Source: Haliea sp964022665 (lineage in GTDB: Bacteria > Pseudomonadota > Gammaproteobacteria > Pseudomonadales > Halieaceae). From it: DNA of 64,000 nt. A program made the position numbers and the translations under genes. Each line of letters starts with the position of its first letter. The stretch's first letter is position 1. Under the pieces are notes generated by a model. That model did not search any database and was not told where the DNA came from. It worked only from the letters and a program-made list of their open reading frames with translations. This document shows positions 45,179 to 54,611 of this stretch, piece by piece. The stretch lies in assembly GCA_964022665.1 (NCBI GenBank), contig CAXIDF010000002.1:1-64000 (forward strand), in the 5' to 3' direction.

Positions 45179-46705
45179 CTATGACACAGCCACCGGCAGC
45201 TGTTCGAAACGGTACTCGCTGAAATCCGGATTCAGCATATCTTCACGATACCGTTGCGGCAGCCAGGGATAAATGTTGGGCGTACCCGTTGCATCCAGAT
45301 ACCAGCTGTCGCAACCGCCGGTGGCCCAGGTGGACTTGCCGATATCCCTGGACATTGCGCGGTTGTAGGCCTCGTAGGCTTCCTGTTTCGGTGCAACCAC
45401 TGCCACACCCTCCTGCTTCATCCTGTCGAGGATGGCGATGACACAGGCAATCTGGTGCTCGGAAATATCGATCAGCGATGTGTTGCCGAATACACCGGTC
45501 GGCCCTTCGAGCATGAAGAAATTCGGGAAGCCGGGAAACGTCAGCGCACGATGTGCCCGCGGCGCATCGCGCCAGAAGTCCGCCAGCTCCAGGCCATTTT
45601 CCCCGGTTACGCGCGTCGGCAGAATGAAATCAGACACCTGGAAGCCGGTCGCCAGCAGCAGGACATCCAGCTCATGCACCTTGTCGTCTGCGGTTTTTAC
45701 ACCCTCAGGTACGATTTCATCAATCCGGTCGGTTATCAGCGCCACGTTGTCCTGCTGCAACGCGGGGTAATAATCGGAGCACATGATCATGCGCTTGCAG
45801 GTCGCCTTGTAGTTGGGCGTTAACCTGGCCCGCAGTTCAGGATCGGGAACCTGCTCTTGCAGAAAAGCCTCACACGCATCCTGAACCCGCTGTTGTTGCT
45901 TTTCATCACCTAGGGTTGCTCTGGCAAACGTGTGTTCCATCAACCAGCGCATGAAGTTTCGGATCGCCAGTTGCAGGCCCGGCACCCATCGCAACATGAA
46001 ACGCCAGGTTGCAGAATACTGCTTCTGCGGCATGGCGTTTAACCAGTGTGGCGTGCGCTGGAACACATCGAGGTGCGCCACCTCCCCCGCGATTGCCCCG
46101 ACAATCTGGCAAGCGGTTGACCCCGTACCGATAATACCCACACGTTTACCTTTCAGGGAAACATCATCGCGCCAGCGGGCAGAGTGCCACTGCAGGCCTG
46201 CGAAACTGTCCAGGCCCTTGATTGCCGGGTACGCTGGATTCACCAGCACCCCGGTGGCCGCAATCACCAGGTCGAATATTTCCACATCGCCGTGCTCAGT
46301 GGTCAACTGCCATTGCGGGCCAAGGTATTTCAGGTCTGCCACCCCGCAGTTGAGGTGAATATCCCGCTTCACCTCGTACTTGTCGGCCACCTTGTTCATA
46401 TAGGCCCAGATCTCCGGCCCGTAGGAGAAGCGGTGTGTCCAGTCAGGGTTGGGCTCGAACGAATAGGAGTAGAAGTGGGAAGGCACATCGCAGGACAGGC
46501 CCGGGTAGTGGTTGTCCCGCCAGGTGCCGCCTATTTTCTCCGCTTTCTCGAAACAGGTCAGATCCGTATAACCCTGTTTGCGCAGCTTGATGAGGGCACC
46601 GATCCCGGAGAACCCCGCGCCGATGATGGCAATGCGGGGCTGACGGCCCTGTGCGGCCCAGGCACCTGCGGGTTCAAAATGTTCCCGTGCAACACTCATG
46701 TTCAT
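45179..46705 (-). CDS. Class B flavoprotein monooxygenase (Baeyer-Villiger type)
   Basis: A 508-residue FAD/NADPH monooxygenase likely to convert ketones to esters or lactones. The FAD motif is GAGFSGIG (29-36), the Baeyer-Villiger fingerprint F-x-G-x3-H-x3-W fits with F168, G170, H174 and W178, and the NADPH motif GIIGTGSTACQ follows near 190-200. Family length is typical. It converges on the EthD-SDR pair. Ring D opening of a steroid or oxidation of a cyclic ketone would fit the neighbourhood, but this is inference. Confidence 0.87.
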   Translation of the reverse strand: MNMSVAREHFEPAGAWAAQGRQPRIAIIGAGFSGIGALIKLRKQGYTDLTCFEKAEKIGGTWRDNHYPGLSCDVPSHFYSYSFEPNPDWTHRFSYGPEIWAYMNKVADKYEVKRDIHLNCGVADLKYLGPQWQLTTEHGDVEIFDLVIAATGVLVNPAYPAIKGLDSFAGLQWHSARWRDDVSLKGKRVGIIGTGSTACQIVGAIAGEVAHLDVFQRTPHWLNAMPQKQYSATWRFMLRWVPGLQLAIRNFMRWLMEHTFARATLGDEKQQQRVQDACEAFLQEQVPDPELRARLTPNYKATCKRMIMCSDYYPALQQDNVALITDRIDEIVPEGVKTADDKVHELDVLLLATGFQVSDFILPTRVTGENGLELADFWRDAPRAHRALTFPGFPNFFMLEGPTGVFGNTSLIDISEHQIACVIAILDRMKQEGVAVVAPKQEAYEAYNRAMSRDIGKSTWATGGCDSWYLDATGTPNIYPWLPQRYREDMLNPDFSEYRFEQLPVAVS

Positions 46706-46886
46706 GGCATGTTCTCCCAGACGGCTTTTCTGTATACAGGCCAGTCACACAGGCCGGCGCAAACTGTTGGTGACTCTACCCGTTGCGGGCAATTTAGCCA
46801 TGTGTCGAGAGGACAATAACTTTTGAATATCGGCCACAGCGCACCTGGAACCCCAACTTTCCGCGTTTTTTTGGGGGCCTACTGGG

Positions 46887-46892
46887 TATAAT
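46887..46892 (+). promoter_or_regulatory. Consensus -10 five bases from an AraC-type gene start
   Basis: TATAAT ends 5 bases before ATG 46898, so transcription would start at or within the start codon. No ribosome site is visible. No good -35 was found. Confidence 0.4.
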
Positions 46893-46897
46893 GGGCC

Positions 46898-47908
46898 ATG
46901 CACGCGACCGACCACCACATCAACGGCATCCGCATCGTGCGCGAGCTCCTGCCGACGCTGGGCCTATCCGCTGCCGACAGTCTGTGGCAGGAGTTCCCAC
47001 TGGATCTTGTTCGGGAAAACGCGGCCTTCAACATGCACCTGCAGCTCAAATTCTATCGCCGGCTGATACAGGTCATGGACGATCCGCTGCTGGGACTGAA
47101 GGTGTCTGCCCTCTTTCCCCCCCAGGCCTACGGCATGTTCGGGTACGCCATGATGGCCGCCCCGGACATCCGGACCAGCCTGCGCATCGCCGACCGCTTC
47201 GATCGGCTCACCTACACGCTTCAGACCCTGCATTTCGTTGAAAAGAACGGTATCGGCATTCTGCAATTCACCGCCACAGGCCTCAACCTCGACCCTGCCC
47301 TGAAAGCCTTCTTTGCCGACCGCGATCTCGCTTCTTCCACCCTGGGTGCACGCAGCATAGCGCTGGAGCAATCGCCGGCAATTCTGCAAGTCACGCTTGA
47401 GCACGGCGACAACGGCCACGCCGGGGCGTATGAGGCGTTTTTTTCCTGCCCTGTTGAGTTCAACGCTGCAAGCAACAGTGTTGCCTTTTCCGCGCAACAA
47501 CTGGACCGCCCCAACCCTTACCGGAATGCGGCGGCCTTCGACGTCTGTGTCCGCGAGTGCGAGAGGCAGCTTGCGGAACTGGCCAACAGCCGGGACATTG
47601 TCGCCCGGGTGCGCAGCGAACTGTTCCAGCGCCCGGGGTACCTGCAGGATATCGAATCAATCGCCCGGCAGATGGGCGTATCGGCACGCACCCTGCGCCG
47701 ACGTCTTGAGGAAACCGGCACAAGCTTCACCGGTTTGCAGCAGGATGTACGCTTTCAACAGGCGCGGGAACAACTGCGCAACAGGCAGATGTCCATCGCG
47801 GAGATTGCCGATATGCTCGGCTATTCAGAAGCCGGCAACTTCACCACCGCGTTCAAACGCTGGACCGGCGGTATACCCCCAAGCGCCTACCGAGGAAAAG
47901 CCCCATGA
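46898..47908 (+). CDS. AraC-family regulator
   Basis: A 336-residue transcription factor with an N-terminal Arabinose_bd-type domain and a C-terminal AraC domain (QMGVSARTLRRRLEETG, then IAEIADMLGYSEAGNFTTAFKRWTG). It overlaps the zinc alcohol dehydrogenase by 4 bases (ATGA), which it probably regulates, and is divergent from the monooxygenase gene 192 bases away. Confidence 0.88.
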   Translation: MHATDHHINGIRIVRELLPTLGLSAADSLWQEFPLDLVRENAAFNMHLQLKFYRRLIQVMDDPLLGLKVSALFPPQAYGMFGYAMMAAPDIRTSLRIADRFDRLTYTLQTLHFVEKNGIGILQFTATGLNLDPALKAFFADRDLASSTLGARSIALEQSPAILQVTLEHGDNGHAGAYEAFFSCPVEFNAASNSVAFSAQQLDRPNPYRNAAAFDVCVRECERQLAELANSRDIVARVRSELFQRPGYLQDIESIARQMGVSARTLRRRLEETGTSFTGLQQDVRFQQAREQLRNRQMSIAEIADMLGYSEAGNFTTAFKRWTGGIPPSAYRGKAP

Positions 47909-48846
47909 AAGCCGTACGCTGCCACAATCACGAAATCCATGTCCACGATGTGCCTGCCCCCAGCGGCGAAGGTGTGCGTGTCCGGGTCGCCTCGGCGGGC
48001 ATCTGCGGTAGCGACCTGCACTTCTGGCAACAGGGCTTTCCCATTCCCTTCACCCTGGGCCACGAAATTGCCGGCATCACCGCGGACGGCACGCCGGTCG
48101 CCATTGAGCCGACTGTCTACTGCGGCCATTGCGAGCGCTGTGTGCGTGGCGACTACAACCTGTGCGTGCGTGGCAGTGAGGCCGTCATGGGCGTGGGCCG
48201 CGATGGCGGTATGACCGAAGAGTTGATTGTCCCCGAGAAATGCCTGGTGCGCCTTCCCGGCGGAATCCTGGCCGCGGACGCCTGCCTCGTTGAGCCACTT
48301 TCCGTCGCGGTTCGAGGCATCAGCCTGGCGGGAATCACTAGCAAACACAAAGTGGCGATCATTGGTGGCGGCACCATCGGTCAGTGCGCGGTAGCGATTG
48401 CCCGTCAGGCCACCGACAGGGTGCATTTGTTCGCCCGCCACGAAGCACAGATGCGCGCCGGCGAGATCCTCGGGGCGACGCTGGGTGGAGACAGCGAAGA
48501 CTACGACCTGGTCATCGACTGCGCCGGCACCGACAGCGCCATGGCTCAGGCGGCCAATCTCTGTCGCCCCGGCGCCACCATCCTGATGCTGGCAACCTAC
48601 TGGGGCGGCCTGACAATGCCCGCCATGCAAATGATGATGAAGGAGTTGCGCACGGTGACCTCCATGGCACAGGCCCGCCAGGGGCTTGTGCGCGATGTGG
48701 ACGTTGCGGCCGCCGCGCTGGCCCGCAACCCCAAAATTGCGCCCACGCTCATCACCCATCGCCTGCCGCTGGAAGCTGCGTCAGAGGCCTTTGCCATTGC
48801 CGCAGACCGCAAGCAGGGCGCCATCAAGGTCGCCTTCACCCCCTGA
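47905..48846 (+). CDS. Zinc-dependent alcohol dehydrogenase (MDR, polyol/idonate DH-like)
   Basis: A 313-residue medium-chain dehydrogenase. Catalytic zinc ligands lie in GICGSDLHF and TLGHEIAG; four structural-zinc Cys follow in YCGHCERCVRGDYNLC. The NAD motif is IIGGGTIGQCA. The sequence resembles sorbitol/L-idonate dehydrogenases but is somewhat short for them (~340). It is coupled to the AraC gene; the actual alcohol is unknown. Confidence 0.86.
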   Translation: MKAVRCHNHEIHVHDVPAPSGEGVRVRVASAGICGSDLHFWQQGFPIPFTLGHEIAGITADGTPVAIEPTVYCGHCERCVRGDYNLCVRGSEAVMGVGRDGGMTEELIVPEKCLVRLPGGILAADACLVEPLSVAVRGISLAGITSKHKVAIIGGGTIGQCAVAIARQATDRVHLFARHEAQMRAGEILGATLGGDSEDYDLVIDCAGTDSAMAQAANLCRPGATILMLATYWGGLTMPAMQMMMKELRTVTSMAQARQGLVRDVDVAAAALARNPKIAPTLITHRLPLEAASEAFAIAADRKQGAIKVAFTP

Positions 48847-48895
48847 ATTGGCGCAACTCCGCACACCCCTGAATGCTCGGGGTCCGGGGTGACCC

Positions 48896-48924
48896 TTGGT
48901 CTGCTGGCCGGCAGCGCCTATACT
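48896..48924 (+). promoter_or_regulatory. Promoter for the repeat-bearing hypothetical
   Basis: TTGGTC (48896-48901) and TATACT (48919-48924) are 17 bases apart, predicting a start near 48931. This supports ATG 48955 and rules out the upstream in-frame start at 48889. Confidence 0.5.
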
Positions 48925-48954
48925 CAAAGCAGGCAAGCTCAGGCAGGACAGCCC

Positions 48955-49644
48955 ATGGATACCCGCTACGATGTGATGTTTGCAGGAGAACTGCGCGAAG
49001 GCCAGGACGAGGCAACTGTGCGTCGTAACTTCGCGCGCCTGTTCAAGGCCGGCGATGCCACTCTGGACAAGCTCTTCAGCGGCAAGCCACAACTGCTCAA
49101 GCGCGATTGCGACGCCGCGGTGGCGCAAAAGTACCGTGAGGCCATGGAAGGTGCCGGTGGCAAACCCATTATCAGGGAGGTGCGCGCGACCGATCAGCCC
49201 GCGCCCCCGGGGCTCACCCTGGCTCCCGCAGGCAGTGATGTTCTGCGCCCCGAAGAGCGCGAGCCGGAAGCCACCGCGATCCCCGCACCAGTACTGGACG
49301 TTGCCGCGGTCGGCAGCCGTCTTGCTCCACCGCAGGAGCCATCGCCACCCGCCCCGGACACCAGCCATATTATCCTCGGTAACGTGGGTGAGCGCATCCC
49401 GAATCTGGAGCGCAGCACTGCGGTTACACCCATTGCCGACTCCGGGCTGACCCTGGCAGACCCGGGCAGCGACTTGCGCGATGGGCAAGCACAGTCCCCT
49501 GCCCCCCACGATGTCGACGTATCAGCCATCAGCCTGGCCCCACCCGGTGCCGACGTGCTGGAAGCGCAGTACCGTAAGCGCGATACAGCGCAGGCACCGG
49601 ACACCAGCGCTATCAGCCTGGCTGATCCACCGCCGGCAGAATAA
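48955..49644 (+). CDS. Hypothetical protein with repeated LAPxGxDVL motif
   Basis: A 229-residue protein of unknown function. Residues ~4-65 form a compact domain (YDVMFAGELREGQDEATVR, then RLFKAGDATLDKLFSGKP) seen at the N-terminus of assorted gammaproteobacterial proteins. The rest is Pro/Ala-rich and probably disordered, with related motifs LTLAPAGSDVL, SRLAPPQEP, LTLADPGSDL, ISLAPPGADVL and ISLADPPPAE. There is no signal peptide or membrane helix. Its 3' end overlaps the histidine kinase gene by 32 bases, tail to tail. Confidence 0.65.
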   Translation: MDTRYDVMFAGELREGQDEATVRRNFARLFKAGDATLDKLFSGKPQLLKRDCDAAVAQKYREAMEGAGGKPIIREVRATDQPAPPGLTLAPAGSDVLRPEEREPEATAIPAPVLDVAAVGSRLAPPQEPSPPAPDTSHIILGNVGERIPNLERSTAVTPIADSGLTLADPGSDLRDGQAQSPAPHDVDVSAISLAPPGADVLEAQYRKRDTAQAPDTSAISLADPPPAE

Positions 49645-50995
49645 CCTCCACGCGCAGTCCCGGTTCATTGTCGTCGAGCAGAATACGACCGGCGTGATAG
49701 TGCACGATTGCCTGCACAAGGCTGAGGCCCAGGCCATGCCCTGGCTGCTCACCGCGGCTGGATTCAACACGGAAGAAGCGCCGGAACACATTCTTTCTGT
49801 CCAGCGGGTCGATACCCGGGCCCGAGTCAGCCACCACAATCTCGTTACCCTCAGGCTGACGCGATAAACCGACTTCGATGCGGCCACCATCCGGCGTATA
49901 TTTGATGGCGTTGTCCAGCAGGTTGGCACTCATCTGGAACAACAAATCGGTGTCACCGGGACAGGACAGGCCACTGGTCAGCGACAGCTGCAATTCTATA
50001 TTGCGCTCGTTGGCCACCGGCTCATAAAGCTCAACCACATCGCCCAGCAAAGCGGAGAGATCGACTTCAGCGTGTACCGGCGGACGACTGCCTGACTCCA
50101 GCGCGGATATCCGCAACAGGGCATTGAAGGATGACAGCAGGCTGTCGCAGTCTTCAATAATGCGGTCAACCTCATCCTGCCCGGTCGGGTCCAGCCGCTG
50201 CCGCAGCTGGCTGAGCTGGTTGCGAATACGGGTCAGGGGTGTGCGCAAATCATGGGCGATATTGTCGGACACCAGGCGCACGCCCTGCATCAGCGAACCA
50301 ATCTGGTCGAGCATCTGGTTCATTGCCCGGGCCAGCTCGCGCGGGTAGCCCTGCTTCCCGGCGACCGTCAAGCGCTGCGAGAAATTCCCGCGCACAATGC
50401 TCGAAAGCTCACTATTGAGTCGTTCGAACCTGTGCAAGGTTGTCGCCGCACTGAAAAAACCGCCCACAATGCCTAGCAGCAAAGTCGCAATCATGGCCCG
50501 GAACAGCGTGTTGAACACCAACCCCCCGCTGGCAATGGCGTCCGCATAATTGCGGGCTACCAGCGCATTGATGCCGTCACCGAGTTGCGCGCGCCGGGCG
50601 AGAAAATCGACATCCACCGGCTCGCCCCAGTTCAGCAGGGCCAGCTGAAAACCCAGCCAGCCGCCGGAGAACTCACGGTAGCGCGGTGTCTGCGCCAGGT
50701 CGCCGGCGACCTTATTGCCCTCGGCGTCCGCAATCAGATAATTGAAGCGACCAATGGTGGGCAGGTTGCGCTGGTCCTGCAGGTACTGCTCGACACCCGC
50801 CAGCTCCTGCCCCGCATACACCACCTGGAGTGTTTCCAGTTCATCGAGGATGGAGGACCGCAGGTCGGTGAAGTAGCCGTAACTGAAGTACCCATAGAGG
50901 ATGGCCAACAGTAGAAACACCGTGGCACTGAGCGCAGTCACATACTTGGCGATGTAGCGAAAGGTGAGGCTCTTGACGACGTCGAGGAGTTGCAT
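49613..50995 (-). CDS. Sensor histidine kinase
   Basis: A 460-residue membrane kinase: helices near 19-42 and 160-184 flank a ~115-residue periplasmic sensor, then a HAMP domain, the H-box DNIAHDLRTPLTR with His248, the N-box NLLDNAIKYTPDGG, and GPGID and GHGLGLSL ATP motifs. It partners the OmpR-type regulator 6 bases upstream. The signal is unknown. Confidence 0.93.
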   Translation of the reverse strand: MQLLDVVKSLTFRYIAKYVTALSATVFLLLAILYGYFSYGYFTDLRSSILDELETLQVVYAGQELAGVEQYLQDQRNLPTIGRFNYLIADAEGNKVAGDLAQTPRYREFSGGWLGFQLALLNWGEPVDVDFLARRAQLGDGINALVARNYADAIASGGLVFNTLFRAMIATLLLGIVGGFFSAATTLHRFERLNSELSSIVRGNFSQRLTVAGKQGYPRELARAMNQMLDQIGSLMQGVRLVSDNIAHDLRTPLTRIRNQLSQLRQRLDPTGQDEVDRIIEDCDSLLSSFNALLRISALESGSRPPVHAEVDLSALLGDVVELYEPVANERNIELQLSLTSGLSCPGDTDLLFQMSANLLDNAIKYTPDGGRIEVGLSRQPEGNEIVVADSGPGIDPLDRKNVFRRFFRVESSRGEQPGHGLGLSLVQAIVHYHAGRILLDDNEPGLRVEVILPAVDQPG

Positions 50996-51001
50996 GGCCG
51001 C

Positions 51002-51682
51002 TTAGCTATCGCCGAGGCTGTAACCGGCACCGCGCACGGTCGACAGCAACTGCGGCGTAAAATCCCGGTCGATTTTCTGGCGCAGTCGGGAGACGTGCAC
51101 ATCGATCACATTGGTTTGCGGGTCGAAATGATAGCCCCAGACATGCTCGAGTAACATGGCGCGGGTAACCACCTGCCCTTCATGCCGCATCAGGTACTCC
51201 AGCAGTTTGTATTCCCGCGGCTGCAGGCTGAGCAACTCTCCATGGCGTCGTACCTCCTGCGTGAGCAGGTCCATCTCCAGATCCGCCACCTGCAGGCGGG
51301 TCGGCACTTCCGTACCGACCTCACGCGCATGCCGCGCAAGGATTTCCAGCCGTGCCAGCAACTCGGCCATCGCAAACGGTTTGACCAGATAGTCATCGGC
51401 GCCGCAGTGCAGGCCCTGCACACGGTCATCAACGCTGCCCAGGGCACTCAGCAGCAGCACGGGGGTGCGCTGCCCTCCCTCGCGCAGACTGCGCAACAGC
51501 GCCAGGCCATCCAGGCGCGGCAGCATGCGATCGACCACCAGCACATCGTGCTGGCCACTGCGTGCGGCAGCAAGTCCCGACTCGCCATCAGCACAGTGGT
51601 TACACACATGCCCGGCCTCCTGCAGCTCCGACACAATGAACTCGGCAACGGCTCGGTCGTCCTCCACCAGCAGCACTTTCAT
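51002..51682 (-). CDS. OmpR-family response regulator
   Basis: A 226-residue regulator with receiver (acidic pair at 8-9, phosphorylated Asp51 in VVDRMLPRLDG) and C-terminal winged-helix domain (LSLQPREYKLLEYLMRHEGQVV, DVHVSRLRQKID). The start is ATG 51682 (MKVLLVEDD); the frame is open 13 codons further without support. Transcribed with the kinase. Confidence 0.94.
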   Translation of the reverse strand: MKVLLVEDDRAVAEFIVSELQEAGHVCNHCADGESGLAAARSGQHDVLVVDRMLPRLDGLALLRSLREGGQRTPVLLLSALGSVDDRVQGLHCGADDYLVKPFAMAELLARLEILARHAREVGTEVPTRLQVADLEMDLLTQEVRRHGELLSLQPREYKLLEYLMRHEGQVVTRAMLLEHVWGYHFDPQTNVIDVHVSRLRQKIDRDFTPQLLSTVRGAGYSLGDS

Positions 51683-51778
51683 CCGTCTATTCCCTGCGTG
51701 ATTGATCGCGCAATGTAGCACTGCCCTGTGCGGCCGAACAATTTACAATGCCGTAATACGCGGCCGCGACGTTGACAG

Positions 51779-51787
51779 TGCTAGAAT
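51779..51787 (+). promoter_or_regulatory. Extended -10 for the RDD gene
   Basis: TGCTAGAAT lies 53 bases before the RDD start. No matched -35 is seen; the TTGACA at 51772-51777 is too close to act with it. Confidence 0.35.
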
Positions 51788-51840
51788 CGCTTCCGTCGCA
51801 ACGACGCGCCCGACCCCTTCTACAGGCACCAGGAGACCGC

Positions 51841-52302
51841 ATGTCAGAACCCGATGCATCAGGCCCGCCATCGCTGCTGCGCAGGCTCGCGGCCCTGCTC
51901 TACGACACGCTGTTGGTCATACCGCTGATTGGTGTGACGGTAGCCATCGCAAGCGCAATCGAAATGTGGCTGCTCGGCATTCGCGAGGGCAGCGATTACT
52001 ACCAGATGAACCCCCAGGTGGTGCAATTGCTGAGCATAGGCTGTGTGGCGGTGTTTTTTACCCTGTTCTGGCGCAAGGGCGGCCAGACACTGGGCATGCA
52101 GGCCTGGCGCATAAAGCTCGTGGATGAGACGGGCGCCACGCCGGGCACCGTGCGCTGCCTGCTGCGCTGCGGCGCTGCGCTCCTCTCTTTACTGCCTGCG
52201 GGGCTGGGCTACTGGTGGTGCTTGATCGACAAACGCGGACTGTACTGGCACGACCACCTCAGTGGCAGCCACCTTCTGCTGTTGCCCAAGCGCGAGAAAT
52301 AA
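51841..52302 (+). CDS. RDD-family membrane protein
   Basis: A 153-residue membrane protein with the RDD pattern: LLRRLAALLYDTLLVIPLIG at the N-terminus, a second helix near 56-73, WRKGGQTLGMQAWRIKLVD, and the ending WHDHLSG. ATG 51841 follows CAGGAG. RDD proteins are often linked to transport or ion exchange, with no defined role here. It converges on lptG 19 bases later. Confidence 0.85.
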   Translation: MSEPDASGPPSLLRRLAALLYDTLLVIPLIGVTVAIASAIEMWLLGIREGSDYYQMNPQVVQLLSIGCVAVFFTLFWRKGGQTLGMQAWRIKLVDETGATPGTVRCLLRCGAALLSLLPAGLGYWWCLIDKRGLYWHDHLSGSHLLLLPKREK

Positions 52303-52321
52303 CAGCCACCGAACACCCCCG

Positions 52322-53383
52322 TCAGCGGGTACGCAGCAGTAGCATCAGACCCACGCCAATACACAGCAACACCGGCGTCAGCGCAGCATAGAGCGGCGGG
52401 AATCCGAACACCAGGCTGGCGGGCCCCAGCAGGTCCTCACTGATCTGAAAGGCCACCCCCACCAGAACACCCGCAAAAATGCGCAAGCCCAGGGTACCGT
52501 CACGCAAAGGGCCGAAAATAAACGCTATCGCCACCAACACCAGACCGGCTATCGAAGCCGGCTGCAGCAGCTTGCGCCACATGGCAATCTCGAAATCGTC
52601 GGCATCCAGCCCCTGTTGCTGCAGATAGTGGCTATAGCGCTGCAGATCGATGAGTGGCAAGCGCTCGGGGGAGACCACTTCCATGGTCAACAACCGCGGT
52701 GTAATACCGGTATCCCAACGCAGTGTTTCGGCCCGCGTGCGGGTGGTTTCCCAGCTGCTGAAATCGGTTTTCACCACATCTTCCAGCACCCAGTGATCCC
52801 CCGCAAACCGGGCCCGCTGCGCGCCCAGCGATGCGATCATCCGACGACGCTCGTCCAGTTGCACCAGCAGCACACCGCGCAGGGCCGTTTCACTTTCCAC
52901 CGCGTTGAAATACAGGTAGGAATCGCCCTCTCGGTTCCAGATACCGTAGCGGCCGGCAAGGCCGCCGGGCGCGCTTTGTGCAAGAGCCCGGCGGTTCTCG
53001 GCCAGCTGTTCCGCCGGCGGGGCGACCACCTCCCCCAATACAAAGCCGACCAGCGCCACCAGCAGGGCGTACTTCATCACCACCACCACCAGGCGCGCGA
53101 TGGACACGCCCGCCACGCGCATAATGGTGAGCTCACTGGCCGTGGCCAGCTGGCCGAGGCCCACCAGGCTGCCAATCAACGCCGCCGATGGAATGAACTC
53201 ATACAGGCGGCCGGGCACAGTGAGTGCAATGTAGGCCGACATTTCCAGAAAGGTATAGCTTTCGCTGAGGCTGCCCGACTCGTCGATAAACACGGAAACG
53301 ACATCAATCCCCACGATGACCAGCAGCACCAGAAAGATGGACGCCAGCAATGTGCGCCCGATATACCAGTCAAGCAGACGCAT
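52322..53383 (-). CDS. lptG: LptG, LPS export permease subunit
   Basis: A 353-residue inner-membrane subunit of the LptB2FGC transporter that extracts lipopolysaccharide. It has the YjgP/YjgQ layout: three N-terminal helices (from DWYIGRTLLASIFLVLLVIVG), a periplasmic beta-jellyroll, and three C-terminal helices. ATG 53383 with AGGGGAG upstream lies inside lptF, overlapping it by 14 bases. Confidence 0.94.
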   Translation of the reverse strand: MRLLDWYIGRTLLASIFLVLLVIVGIDVVSVFIDESGSLSESYTFLEMSAYIALTVPGRLYEFIPSAALIGSLVGLGQLATASELTIMRVAGVSIARLVVVVMKYALLVALVGFVLGEVVAPPAEQLAENRRALAQSAPGGLAGRYGIWNREGDSYLYFNAVESETALRGVLLVQLDERRRMIASLGAQRARFAGDHWVLEDVVKTDFSSWETTRTRAETLRWDTGITPRLLTMEVVSPERLPLIDLQRYSHYLQQQGLDADDFEIAMWRKLLQPASIAGLVLVAIAFIFGPLRDGTLGLRIFAGVLVGVAFQISEDLLGPASLVFGFPPLYAALTPVLLCIGVGLMLLLRTR

Positions 53384-54488
53384 CGGCAACTCCCCTGGCC
53401 CTGCGGGCATACCAGCGTCGACGCAGCGTGTCGCCGTACAGCAACCCCAGCGCCAGGGTGCCGTAGAGCAGGTGCACGGCCCAGAAGACCAGCGGCCCCG
53501 CACCCTCTTCCATGGCGGAGCGCGCCTTGGTCAACAACACGAGGTATATGAGGTACAGGGCGAATGCCGGCGCCATCTTGATGTAGCGACCACGCCGGTG
53601 ATCCGTGCGGCTCAGGGACAGGGCAATCAGCGCCACGATCGGCACAGTAACCGGCAGTGACAGCCGCCAGTGCAGCGCAGCGCGCTCTTCGGGCAGTGTG
53701 GATTCCAGCAGCGCACGGGTGGGCCGTGCATCAACGCGCGGCACGCTGCGAATACCGCCTTCCGGCTCTGGTATGCGCTCACCAAAGCGCTCGAATTCAA
53801 CCACCTCGTAGTCCAGCTCGCCGGGCTGGCCGCTGTAGCGGTAGCCATCGCGCAGCTCCAGATAGCGCGCACCCGTCGTGCTATCAAGGACGATCTCGCC
53901 TTCGGAGGCGACGGTAATCGTCAGCCGGGTGCCGCCGCCGGGTGCGGCGGACTGCTGCGAAAGAAAGACCGAGTGCATTACGCCGCTATCCGGGTCGATG
54001 CGTTCGGCGTAGCTCACGACACCGCTGGACTTGCGATACTGGAAACGACCTGCCGCCAGAGTCTGCAGCCCCTGCGAGGTTTCCGGGTCATCCAGCAGGG
54101 CCGAGGACCGCGCCGCACCCAACGGGGTGACCAGCAGGCTCAGCAGCGCCACCAGCGCCATCACCAGCAGCGCCGATGCCAGAGTATAACCGGCCAGCCG
54201 TGTGGGGCTTACCCCACAGGCCGACAGTACGACCATCTCGCTCTCGACGTAGAGCCGACCGTAGGCCATGAGAATGCCGAGGAACAGGCCCAGGGGAAGA
54301 ATCAATTCCAGAAAACCGGGCAGGCGGAAAAACATGACAGGCAGCAGGATGTCACCCGCCAGGTTACCTACCGCGGCCTCCGCCAGGTACTTGACGAAGC
54401 GACCACTGAATATGATCACCAACAGGGTGAAACTCACCGCGACAGTGTGTTGCAGGACATCGCGCGTCAGATACGCCAGGATTTTCAT
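53370..54488 (-). CDS. lptF: LptF, LPS export permease subunit
   Basis: The 372-residue partner of LptG with the same helix-jellyroll-helix layout; LPLGLFLGILMAYGRLYVESEMVVL is the coupling-helix region that contacts LptB. It is divergent from pepA, the classic lptFG/pepA arrangement; the 123-base gap contains a minus-strand TATGAT and a plus-strand TACACT that may be their -10 elements. Confidence 0.95.
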   Translation of the reverse strand: MKILAYLTRDVLQHTVAVSFTLLVIIFSGRFVKYLAEAAVGNLAGDILLPVMFFRLPGFLELILPLGLFLGILMAYGRLYVESEMVVLSACGVSPTRLAGYTLASALLVMALVALLSLLVTPLGAARSSALLDDPETSQGLQTLAAGRFQYRKSSGVVSYAERIDPDSGVMHSVFLSQQSAAPGGGTRLTITVASEGEIVLDSTTGARYLELRDGYRYSGQPGELDYEVVEFERFGERIPEPEGGIRSVPRVDARPTRALLESTLPEERAALHWRLSLPVTVPIVALIALSLSRTDHRRGRYIKMAPAFALYLIYLVLLTKARSAMEEGAGPLVFWAVHLLYGTLALGLLYGDTLRRRWYARRARGVADASA

Positions 54489-54611
54489 GCAGGCCCAGGT
54501 TGCAGCGTGGCAAGCGCCCGTGTCGGGCTACCGCCAGAGGTTCAGTTTCTTCGCCGTACATCATACACTAGCGGTCTTTTCCACGCCCACGAAAACTAGC
54601 AGGCACAGACC

